From positions 1-11,711 of the forward strand of contig MHMF01000014.1 in assembly GCA_001821475.1 (NCBI GenBank): 11,711 nt of DNA, given 5' to 3'. The notes beneath the pieces were generated by a model. It ran no database searches, was not told the origin of the DNA, and saw nothing but the letters and a program-made list of their open reading frames with translations. Origin of the DNA: Candidatus Nealsonbacteria bacterium RIFCSPLOWO2_01_FULL_38_120. Its GTDB lineage: Bacteria; Patescibacteriota; Minisyncoccia; Minisyncoccales; GWA2-38-27. Both the position numbers and the translations under genes were made by a program. Numbering within the stretch: position 1 is the stretch's first letter; every line of letters begins with the position of its first letter. Positions 1-4,999 of this stretch are shown piece after piece.

Positions 1-2
1 AA

Positions 3-506
3 AAACTGGGCAAATGTTCGCAAAGATATTTGCGCGAGGACTTGCTCGCCGAACAATTAAAATCACGGCTTCAAAATGTCGCTCTTGGCGACGACTGGGC
101 GGAAAAAATGTTTGCTCAAGTTGATGTTTGGGAAAAAGATAACGCCCAATCGTCGCAATCTTTCGCCCAAAATCTTGATGAAAGAATTAAAGAAGCAGAA
201 ACGAAACTTGATAAGCTGGTCAACGCTTTTTTGGACGGAAGTATTGAAAAAGAAACTTACCTTGTCAAAAAAGACGAACTCATCAAAACAAAAACAGATC
301 TCAACAAAAGAAAGTCTGATTTTGGGCGAAAGGGAAACAATTGGATTGAACCTTTGCGGGAATGGATAAAAACCGCTCACCACGCCGAAAAGCTTGCTTT
401 GTCCAATGATTTTTACGAAATAAAATCATTACGGAAAAAATTGGAACGAACCGCCGTTTGCTTTCAAAACAAGTCCTCGTCGGGCTTCGCCCGCCGTTTG
501 ATTTAA
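3..506 (+). CDS. Large serine recombinase, C-terminal part (5' end outside window; probably frameshifted near 3' end)
   Basis: The frame is already open at the window's first base and reads KCSQRYLREDLLAEQLK just after the edge. That is the usual transition from the zinc-ribbon to the coiled-coil region of large serine recombinases, so the catalytic resolvase domain and most of the zinc ribbon lie upstream. A long, charged, Lys/Glu-rich helical stretch follows, then the element NNWIEPLREWIKTA, which I recognise from recombinases common in Parcubacteria genomes. Such enzymes catalyse site-specific integration or excision through a Ser-DNA intermediate. The last residues in this frame look non-native. 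Adding one A to the A6 run at 435-440 would give KKIGTNRRLLSKQ and then PPFDLIAKQKA, a family-like ending, with a stop at 629-631. So this is either a decayed copy, a sequencing indel or a ribosomal frameshift. The TTG at 30 should not be taken as a start. The gene converges on the tRNA-Pro gene. Family assignment is from memory of homologues; no search was run. Confidence 0.8.
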   Translation, partial: KLGKCSQRYLREDLLAEQLKSRLQNVALGDDWAEKMFAQVDVWEKDNAQSSQSFAQNLDERIKEAETKLDKLVNAFLDGSIEKETYLVKKDELIKTKTDLNKRKSDFGRKGNNWIEPLREWIKTAHHAEKLALSNDFYEIKSLRKKLERTAVCFQNKSSSGFARRLI

Positions 507-538
507 TCGCCAAACAAAAGGCTTTTTGCGAAGCGAGA

Positions 539-553
539 CCCGCCGAAGGCGGG
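539..553. repeat. GC-rich hairpin downstream of tRNA-Pro
   Basis: CCCGCC and GGCGGG flank a 3-nt loop. For the tRNA transcript this lies about 45 nt past the CCA end, but no T-run follows on that strand, so a terminator role is doubtful. The 13-mer CCCGCCGAAGGCG here is repeated exactly at 919-931, which suggests a dispersed palindromic repeat. Confidence 0.45.
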
Positions 554-598
554 GCGAGCGAGCAATCTTCTCGTTCTGAAAAATCGTTAAGTTTAAGT

Positions 599-672
599 TG
601 GTCGGGGTACCCAGACTTGAACTGGGACTAAATCCTCCCAAAGGATTCGTGCTGCCATTACACCATACCCCG
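599..672 (-). tRNA. tRNA-Pro (anticodon UGG), CCA encoded
   Basis: On the minus strand a complete cloverleaf folds. The acceptor stem CGGGGTA pairs with TACCCCG. The D arm has stem GTG/CAC, and the anticodon stem AATCC/GGATT encloses the loop TTTGGGA. The variable region is 4 nt, the T arm is CCCAG-TTCAAGT-CTGGG, and discriminator A is followed by an encoded CCA (599-601). Loop positions 34-36 are TGG, so it decodes CCA/CCN proline codons. G37 and the C1-G72 pair with A73 are typical of bacterial tRNA-Pro. Its 3' end points toward the recombinase gene, and the frame-restored recombinase ORF would overlap its last 33 bases. This is the arrangement expected if the tRNA 3' end served as an attachment site. 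Confidence 0.95.
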
Positions 673-682
673 TCTTTATAGT

Positions 683-714
683 CGCCGAAGCGACCTTCGG
701 CGGGCAATGCCCGC
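683..714. repeat. Two abutting GC-rich hairpins in the tRNA-Pro leader
   Basis: The arms CGCCGAAG/CTTCGGCG (683-690, 695-702) close a 4-nt loop. The arms GCGGGC/GCCCGC (700-705, 709-714) close a 3-nt loop. The stems overlap by three bases, so in RNA they compete. Both lie between the tRNA promoter and the mature tRNA 5' end and could shape 5' processing. The CGCCGAAG word recurs at 541 and 921, so these may be copies of a small dispersed GC-rich repeat. Confidence 0.6.
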
Positions 715-745
715 AAGAAGTCGCGAAGAAGGGAACTTGCTTATT

Positions 746-774
746 TGTATATCATTTTTGGCGCACAGGGTCAA
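746..774 (-). promoter_or_regulatory. Sigma70-type promoter of tRNA-Pro
   Basis: On the minus strand, -35 TTGACC (769-774) and -10 TATACA (746-751) are separated by exactly 17 bp. A TG one base upstream of the -10 makes it an extended -10. The predicted start near 739 gives a leader of about 65 nt before the mature tRNA 5' end at 672, containing the two GC-rich hairpins at 683-714. Confidence 0.65.
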
Positions 775-818
775 TTTTGGCATTTCGCAATTCAAAGTAT
801 ATATTAAATATTCTTAAT

Positions 819-866
819 AAAAGCGGAGTATATCAGCCACGATCGTGGCTGATATACTCCGCTTTT
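819..866. repeat. 48-bp perfect palindrome, centre CGATCG
   Basis: The two 24-bp halves are exact reverse complements with no spacer. Starting from the outside, the left arm reads AAAAGCGGAGTATATCAGCC. The palindrome has A's on its left edge and T's on its right (CCGCTTTTT in the plus direction), so as RNA it would form a long stem followed by U's in either direction. It could therefore be a bidirectional intrinsic terminator, although no gene ends nearby. Confidence 0.85.
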
Positions 867-918
867 TAATTTACCTATCTTGGATTCCCTGCGCGTAAAC
901 ATGATGGATGCAGGTAAT

Positions 919-957
919 CCCGCCGAAGGCGTGACAATCCACAAGGATTGTGGCGGG
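919..957. repeat. Imperfect GC-rich hairpin
   Basis: The outer stem is CCCGCC/GGCGGG (919-924, 952-957). The inner stem is ACAATCC/GGATTGT (934-940, 945-951) around an ACAA loop, with 9 nt bulged on the left arm. The left edge shares a 13-mer with 539-551. Confidence 0.5.
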
Positions 958-1074
958 TAGATACTATAGGCGTAAGCCCACAGCGATTCATTAAAGTTAG
1001 TATGCCAATTAGTTAATATCTTTAAATTGCGAAATGCTTTCTTGGTCCTTTTTCCAAACTTCAAAGTGAAAATT

Positions 1075-1110
1075 TGCTACAATTATGAGACGTATGCAAA
1101 GCATACGTCT
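1075..1110 (+). promoter_or_regulatory. Extended -10 element followed by a 10-bp perfect hairpin
   Basis: TGcTACAAT at 1075-1083 matches an extended -10. Immediately after it, AGACGTATGC (1088-1097) and its reverse complement (1101-1110) close a 3-nt AAA loop. Any transcript would begin at about the hairpin and has no credible gene behind it, so this could be a small RNA start or a degenerate repeat copy. Confidence 0.25.
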
Positions 1111-1144
1111 AATAATTATATTTGATATAATTCCTCGCTCGGTC

Positions 1145-1176
1145 GGAGTAAGCGAAAATGTGTTTTCGTTTACTCC
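1145..1176. repeat. 14-bp stem hairpin
   Basis: GGAGTAAGCGAAAA pairs with TTTTCGTTTACTCC (1163-1176) through one G-U wobble, with the loop TGTG. No T-run follows. Its function is unknown. Confidence 0.55.
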
Positions 1177-1293
1177 TCCCTCCCTTCGTAATTATAGCAA
1201 ATTTGCGGCTGAAATTTGGAGAAAAGACCAGGAAAGTCTTTTTTTATTTGGCATTTTGTATTTCAAAGTAATAAAATATATATGCTATTTTGG

Positions 1294-1333
1294 TCGGTCA
1301 ACAATTCCCGCGATCGCGGGAATTGTTGACCGA
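1294..1333. repeat. 40-bp perfect palindrome, centre CGATCG
   Basis: The two 20-bp halves are exact reverse complements with no spacer. The arm begins TCGGTCAACAATTCCC. It has the same hexamer centre as the palindromes at 819-866 and 8957-9006 but unrelated arms. Confidence 0.85.
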
Positions 1334-1371
1334 TGGGTTGGGAGTCATTTTTGAATTAATTATTAATATTT

Positions 1372-1413
1372 AGAGGAGCAGTTCCCGCAGTAAACTGCGG
1401 GAACTGCTCCTCT
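1372..1413. repeat. 42-bp inverted repeat, 20-bp arms
   Basis: The left arm AGAGGAGCAGTTCCCGCAGT (1372-1391) and its exact reverse complement (1394-1413) are separated by AA. The right arm is also the first part of the 27-bp tandem array that follows. The array unit and its inverted copy are therefore fused head to head here. Confidence 0.85.
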
Positions 1414-1501
1414 TGGATTAACTGTGGGAACAGTTCCCATTAGACTAATTGCAGGAGTAATTCCCCTTGGACTAACCGCGGAGCAGGTCCCCATTATATT
1501 G
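1394..1501 (+). repeat. Four imperfect 27-bp tandem repeats
   Basis: The units are 1394-1420, 1421-1447, 1448-1474 and 1475-1501. They share the pattern AcTGcgGGa, then an AnTtCCcc-like half, then TtggAcTA. Each contains a small inner dyad; the clearest is GGGAACaGTTCCC in unit 2. There are no spacers between units. The array ends about 50 bp upstream of the extended -10 promoter in front of the histidine kinase, where a multi-site operator might lie. Confidence 0.75.
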
Positions 1502-1548
1502 ATTAGGTTTGTGAACAATAGTGGCTGTTCCCGTGATTTGTTTATTTA

Positions 1549-1557
1549 TGGTATAAT
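1549..1557 (+). promoter_or_regulatory. Extended -10 promoter for the kinase/regulator genes
   Basis: TGgTATAAT is a perfect extended -10 with no good -35 at 17 bp. The predicted start near 1564 puts the 54-bp hairpin repeat (1568-1621) at the very 5' end of a roughly 97-nt leader before the kinase ATG at 1661. A weak inverted repeat GAACA/TGTTC (1513-1517, 1526-1530) lies just upstream, where a regulator could bind. Confidence 0.55.
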
Positions 1558-1567
1558 AAAAAAATAT

Positions 1568-1621
1568 GAATAGACACGGATTTATAACGAATTATCACGA
1601 ATCACAAATTCGTGATTTGTG
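1568..1621 (+). repeat. 54-bp dispersed repeat, copy 1 (kinase leader)
   Basis: It matches 3074-3127 at 47 of 54 positions without gaps, and all seven differences are transitions. Inside, ATCACGAAT and ATTCGTGAT can pair as a 9-bp stem. The repeated CACGAAT/ACGAATT words resemble low-complexity intergenic repeats seen in other CPR contigs; that comparison is from memory. Confidence 0.7.
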
Positions 1622-1660
1622 TCCATCCGTTTCTTATTTGTGTCAATTTGTAGATTAAAT

Positions 1661-2608
1661 ATGATTTGTAAAAAAATTTTAGGCAAGCTGAATATTATCG
1701 CCCAGTGCAGGTCTTATGGACTTTCCGCATGGCAATGCCCCCAGTTTTTGTTTTTAATAATGGGAGTTTTTATTATATTAAGCTCTGTTGTTTCGTATTT
1801 AATAGGAGTTCGTTTTTTAGCTGACCCGGAGATTGTCGCTTTTGTTGTTATTATTATCGCAGCCGCGCTTTTTATTATTTCTTTTGCGACGACAAGAAGC
1901 TTTGAGCGGCTTGCCGAAGCGTCGCGCATGAAATCAGAATTTATAAATATTGTTTCTCATCAATTAAGGTCGCCTCTTACTAATCTGAAATGGACGGTTG
2001 ATCTTTTGTTTTCTGATAAAATAAAAACATCTGTCTCAAAAAAAGAAGAATATTTTGCGGTTTTACAAGAGAACGCAAATAGAATGCTGGAGTTGGTTAA
2101 CGACCTGATTATCGTCTCAAAAATAGAACAAGGGATTTTTCCGCAAAGAAATCAGGAAATTTCGGTTGCAGATATATTTTTAGAAATGATTTCAGGCGTA
2201 AAAATTTATGCCGAAGCGCTGAATATCAAAATAAATTTTCAAGCCCAAAATAATTTGCCTAAAATTTTTGCCGACCCTTCTCATTTAAAAATTATCGCAG
2301 AAAATCTTTTAGATAACGCCATTCGTTATTCAAAAGGCGGAGGCGAGGTGGATATTAAGGTTGAGAAGAGAGGAAATAAATTATTTTTCAAAATAAAAGA
2401 CGCGGGGGTTGGTATTTCGGAAAAAGACAAGAAGCTTATCTTCCAAAAATTTTTCAGGGGAGAAAATGTTTTAAGGAAGCAGACTCAAGGTAGCGGGCTT
2501 GGTCTTTTCGTGGTTAAATCAATGATTGAAAAATCAGGCGGCAGAATTTGGTTTGAATCAAAAGTAGGAAAAGGAACAGAGTTTTATTTCTTTTTGCCAA
2601 TTAAATAA
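1661..2608 (+). CDS. Membrane-bound sensor histidine kinase
   Basis: This is a 315-residue HisKA/HATPase_c kinase that autophosphorylates a histidine and passes the phosphate to a response regulator, most likely the next gene. Two membrane segments (about residues 28-50 and 57-76) are joined by only a few residues, so there is no real extracytoplasmic sensor domain and no PAS or HAMP domain. The H box is SHQLRSPLTNLK with His100. The N box is ENLLDNAIRYS (Asn215, Asn219), the G1 box KDAGVGIS, the F box FQKFFRGE and the G2 box GSGLGLFVVK (from residue 277), so all catalytic motifs are intact. The Cys-Pro-Gln in front of TM1 (WQCPQFLFLIMG) recalls a kinase family I know from Parcubacteria pilus loci. 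I chose the ATG at 1661; a GTG in frame at 1619 lies inside the dispersed repeat and gives an implausible N-terminus. No Shine-Dalgarno is visible. Confidence 0.9.
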   Translation: MICKKILGKLNIIAQCRSYGLSAWQCPQFLFLIMGVFIILSSVVSYLIGVRFLADPEIVAFVVIIIAAALFIISFATTRSFERLAEASRMKSEFINIVSHQLRSPLTNLKWTVDLLFSDKIKTSVSKKEEYFAVLQENANRMLELVNDLIIVSKIEQGIFPQRNQEISVADIFLEMISGVKIYAEALNIKINFQAQNNLPKIFADPSHLKIIAENLLDNAIRYSKGGGEVDIKVEKRGNKLFFKIKDAGVGISEKDKKLIFQKFFRGENVLRKQTQGSGLGLFVVKSMIEKSGGRIWFESKVGKGTEFYFFLPIK

Positions 2609-2611
2609 AAA

Positions 2612-2674
2612 CCGCTGATATGACGTTGATAGTTGCGCTAAACAACGCTGAAAAGTTCAGCGTTAATTCAGCGG
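2612..2674 (+). promoter_or_regulatory. CGCTGA-rich structured spacer between kinase and regulator
   Basis: CCGCTGA (2612-2618) can pair with TCAGCGG (2668-2674). An inner hairpin pairs AACGCTGAA (2644-2652) with TTCAGCGTT (2656-2664) around an AAG loop. The word CGCTGA or CGTTGA recurs at 11-16 base intervals. The outer stem includes the GG that begins the regulator's GGAAG ribosome binding site, so folding could limit its translation. It also resembles a low-complexity dispersed repeat, so regulation is only a possibility. Confidence 0.5.
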
Positions 2675-2677
2675 AAG
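2673..2677 (+). promoter_or_regulatory. Ribosome binding site of the response regulator
   Basis: GGAAG lies four bases before the ATG at 2682. It is one of the few recognisable Shine-Dalgarno sequences in the window, and it is partly paired in the stem described for 2612-2674. Confidence 0.55.
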
Positions 2678-2681
2678 TTAT

Positions 2682-3053
2682 ATGAAGAAAATTCTTTTTA
2701 TTGAGGACGAGTCGGCGCTTCAAAAAGCATTCGGAGATATTTTATCAGAGAGCGGATATGAAATGAAAAGCGCCATGGATGGGGAAACTGGCTTACGGCT
2801 TGTCGGAACTGAAAAGCCGGATTTGATTTTGCTTGATATTACATTGCCAAAATTAAACGGTTTTGAGGTTTTGGAAAAATTAAAGAAAAATCCGGAAACA
2901 AAGAAAATCCCGGTTATAATCTTGACCAATCTTGAAAAAATAGAGGATGTGGATAAAGCCATTGGATTGGGGGCGATGACGTATTTAGTAAAGGCTCAAT
3001 ACAAGCTTGAGGATGTTATAGAGAAGATTAAAAACGCCATCAAGGAGAAATAA
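2682..3053 (+). CDS. CheY-like single-domain response regulator
   Basis: This 123-residue protein consists of one receiver domain and nothing else, with no DNA-binding or enzymatic output domain. It has the acidic pair Glu8/Asp9, the phosphoacceptor Asp52 (in ILLDITLP), the switch Thr82 (ILTN) and the conserved Lys104 (LVKAQ). It probably accepts phosphate from the kinase 73 bp upstream and signals by protein-protein contact, as CheY does. It sits on the same strand just before pilB, so a role in pilus control is plausible; this is inference from position. The start is fixed by GGAAG at 4 bp spacing. Confidence 0.92.
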   Translation: MKKILFIEDESALQKAFGDILSESGYEMKSAMDGETGLRLVGTEKPDLILLDITLPKLNGFEVLEKLKKNPETKKIPVIILTNLEKIEDVDKAIGLGAMTYLVKAQYKLEDVIEKIKNAIKEK

Positions 3054-3073
3054 TTTTTAATTTTACAATCTAC

Positions 3074-3127
3074 GAATAAACACGAATTTATAACGGATTA
3101 TCACGAATCACGAACTCGTGATCTGCG
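3074..3127 (+). repeat. 54-bp dispersed repeat, copy 2 (before pilB)
   Basis: This is the gapless partner of 1568-1621 (47 of 54 identical, all differences transitions). It can fold with ATCACGAAT against ACTCGTGAT, one mismatch. It ends 36 bp before the pilB start, in the regulator-pilB spacer, where I see no clear promoter. Confidence 0.7.
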
Positions 3128-3163
3128 CTATTAGTTTTTTATTCATGGAAATTCGTTTTTTAG

Positions 3164-4915
3164 ATGAAAATAGAAAATCAACAATTAAAAGCGTTTCTAC
3201 TGGATGCAGGGCTTGTAAAAGAAAAGCAGTTTGAGGAAGCGGCGAAAAAAGCCGTCGTAACTAATAAAAAGGTGAGTGATGTTTTGGTTGAAGAAGATCT
3301 GATTTCCCAAGAAGAAATAATTAAATTGCAAGCCTATATTTTGGGTATTCCTTTTGTGAATTTAGAAAAAGAATCAATACAGCCCGATGTTTTAAAAATA
3401 ATTCCGGAACCGATTGCCAGAGGCAATAATATTGTTGCATTCAGAAAGCAGGGCAATGATTTGGAGGTGGCGATGCTGGATCCAGAGGATTTGAGGATAA
3501 TAGAGTTTATAAAAAAGAAAGCGGATTTGAAAATTCTTCCGCGCCTTACCACTCCTTCAAGCATTAAAAGCGCTTTAACGCAATATCAAAAGACATTGGA
3601 AGCGGAATTCGGGGAAATAATTCAGAAAGAAGTCGGGGGAATAAAATCAATAAGAGACAACCAGCAAAAAGCAGACGGGCAAGATGATTTGAGAAAAGTG
3701 GCGGAAGAGCTTCCGGTTATCAGGATTGTTGACACTTTAATGAAGCACGCTATTCTGCAAAGAGCGTCGGATATCCATATAGAGCCGTCTGAAAAAGAGG
3801 TGGTTGTCCGCTACCGTATTGACGGGATATTGCGCGACGCTATGCTTTTGCCGAAATCAGCCGCGCTTGGCATAGTGGCGAGAATCAAGGTGCTTTCAAA
3901 TTTGCGGCTTGACGAACGTCGGCTTCCCCAGGACGGCAGATTTAAAATAGAAACAGAGGATTATAGATATTCAGTAAGGGTTTCAATTTTGCCTGTTTTC
4001 AACGGAGAAAAAATTGTTATGCGTCTCTTGTCGGAAACATCAAAAGCCCTTTCTTTGGAATCAATGGGTTTGTCCGGCGCGGCTTTGGAAAGAGTCCAAG
4101 AAGCGCTCAAAAAACCAACAGGAATGATTTTGGTAACGGGTCCTACTGGTTCCGGAAAAACAACCACTCTTTATGCCGTTATGGAAATTTTAAATACTCC
4201 GGATGTCAACATCTCAACCGTTGAAGACCCGATTGAATACCTGATGCCGAGGATAAACCAGACTCAGATAAACCAGAAAATCGGGCTTACATTCGCGAAT
4301 GGATTAAGATCTTTAGTCAGGCAAGACCCTGATATAATTATGGTCGGAGAAATCAGGGACAATGAAACAGCCGGGCTGGCAATCAACGCCGCTTTGACCG
4401 GACATTTGGTGCTTTCAACTTTGCACACCACTGACGCAGCCGGCTCCATACCTCGGCTTATTGATATGCAGGCGGAGCCGTTTTTGATTTCATCAACTTT
4501 GGAAGTTATTATTGCTCAAAGGTTAGTCAGGCGGCTTTCCATTGAAAAAGAAAAATATTCCTTAAAAGAAAGCGAGATAAAGGATCTGAGAAAATATTGC
4601 GATTTGGATAGTATTTTGGAGCTTTTGAAAGAAGAAAAAATCAATAAACCAAAAGACAAGATAAAAGATATTGTTTTTTATAGGCCGAAAAAATCAAAAG
4701 ATATTTCCGATGGTTATTCTGGCAGAGTCGGGATTTTTGAAGTTTTGCCAGTTTCAACTGTCATAAAAGAATTGATAACCAGGCGGGCGAATGCGGATCA
4801 AATTCAGGAGCAGGCGAAAAGAGAAGAAATGCGGACAATGGTGGAAGACGGGCTTGTCAAGGCGGCTCAGGGAATAACAAGCATTGAAGAAGTACTGAGA
4901 GTGATAACGGAATAA
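3164..4915 (+). CDS. pilB: Type IV pilus assembly ATPase PilB (GspE/PulE family)
   Basis: This cytoplasmic hexameric ATPase drives pilus extension at the inner-membrane platform. Its 583 residues are a normal length. Order: an N-terminal MshEN/GspE N1-like domain (about 1-145), a linker, an N2 domain with the LQRASDIHIEP element (about 198-208), Walker A GPTGSGKT (326-333), the Asp-box region STVEDPIEY (351-359), Walker B DPDIIMVGEIRD (388-399) with Glu396, and a His box around HLVLSTLHTTD (414-424). The tetracysteine zinc motif usual in PilB/GspE is absent. In the expected place (about 458-520) there is a charged Lys/Glu-rich stretch with a single Cys479, rejoining the family at SGRVGIFEVL. 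PilB and not PilT is favoured because of the N-terminal domain and the pilC/prepilin neighbours. ATG 3164 has no Shine-Dalgarno. Confidence 0.95.
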   Translation: MKIENQQLKAFLLDAGLVKEKQFEEAAKKAVVTNKKVSDVLVEEDLISQEEIIKLQAYILGIPFVNLEKESIQPDVLKIIPEPIARGNNIVAFRKQGNDLEVAMLDPEDLRIIEFIKKKADLKILPRLTTPSSIKSALTQYQKTLEAEFGEIIQKEVGGIKSIRDNQQKADGQDDLRKVAEELPVIRIVDTLMKHAILQRASDIHIEPSEKEVVVRYRIDGILRDAMLLPKSAALGIVARIKVLSNLRLDERRLPQDGRFKIETEDYRYSVRVSILPVFNGEKIVMRLLSETSKALSLESMGLSGAALERVQEALKKPTGMILVTGPTGSGKTTTLYAVMEILNTPDVNISTVEDPIEYLMPRINQTQINQKIGLTFANGLRSLVRQDPDIIMVGEIRDNETAGLAINAALTGHLVLSTLHTTDAAGSIPRLIDMQAEPFLISSTLEVIIAQRLVRRLSIEKEKYSLKESEIKDLRKYCDLDSILELLKEEKINKPKDKIKDIVFYRPKKSKDISDGYSGRVGIFEVLPVSTVIKELITRRANADQIQEQAKREEMRTMVEDGLVKAAQGITSIEEVLRVITE

Positions 4916-4999
4916 TTTTATGTCTGCTTTTTGGGCGAAAGAATAAAAGAAATCCTCCGCAGTGGAGCGCGAAAACTCCGAGCTGATGATTGTATTATC

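Larger units (their letters stand above)
780..1037. repeat. 258-bp segment bounded by inverted repeats; possible MITE-like element
   Basis: GCATTTCGCAATT at 780-792 is the exact reverse complement of 1025-1037, and similarity continues imperfectly inward (CAAAG-TATAT versus TAAAG-ATAT). The interior holds a 48-bp perfect palindrome and a 39-nt imperfect hairpin but no gene. No target-site duplication is evident at the borders. The same terminal sequence occurs singly at 10444-10464, so it may instead be a dispersed repeat that happens to occur in both orientations. Confidence 0.35.
673..1660. other. 988-bp gene-free region rich in palindromes and repeats
   Basis: No reading frame here resembles a protein. 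The longest frames run across perfect palindromes, have poor composition and lack ribosome binding sites. The stretch holds the tRNA-Pro promoter and leader, a 48-bp palindrome (819-866), an imperfect hairpin (919-957), a 23-bp hairpin (1088-1110), a 32-bp hairpin (1145-1176), a 40-bp palindrome (1294-1333), a 42-bp inverted repeat (1372-1413), four 27-bp tandem units (1394-1501), an extended -10 promoter (1549-1557) and a 54-bp dispersed repeat (1568-1621). GC-rich palindromes alternate with very AT-rich filler. Confidence 0.8.

Noticed and set aside
599..672. tRNA read as tRNA-Gln
   Set aside because: The overall look (GTGTAATGGCAGCAC arm) recalls tRNA-Gln, but folding places TGG at positions 34-36 with G37, C1-G72 and A73, which is Pro.
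804..1064. 86-codon minus-strand reading frame
   Set aside because: It runs straight across the 48-bp perfect palindrome and the imperfect hairpin, has no ribosome binding site and shows no family features.
1222..1246. Intrinsic terminator (AAAAGAC/GTCTTTT followed by T's)
   Set aside because: The stem is short and A/T-rich with a 7-nt loop, and no gene ends upstream of it.
1085..1354. 89-codon plus-strand reading frame
   Set aside because: It covers two hairpins and a 40-bp palindrome, and its composition is that of AT-rich non-coding DNA.
1421..1440. LexA/DinR-type SOS box (GAAC...GTTC)
   Set aside because: GAACaGTTC in the tandem unit has a one-base spacer, not the four of the Gram-positive box, and there is no SOS gene downstream.
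1394..1501. CRISPR array
   Set aside because: The 27-bp units are directly abutting and imperfect, with no spacers and no cas genes in the window.
1619..1660. GTG start at 1619 for the histidine kinase
   Set aside because: It lies within the 54-bp dispersed repeat, adds 14 residues unlike the family, and ATG 1661 opens on the conserved N-terminus.
3164..4915. PilT retraction ATPase
   Set aside because: The N-terminal MshEN-like domain, the length of 583 residues and the position before pilC indicate PilB.
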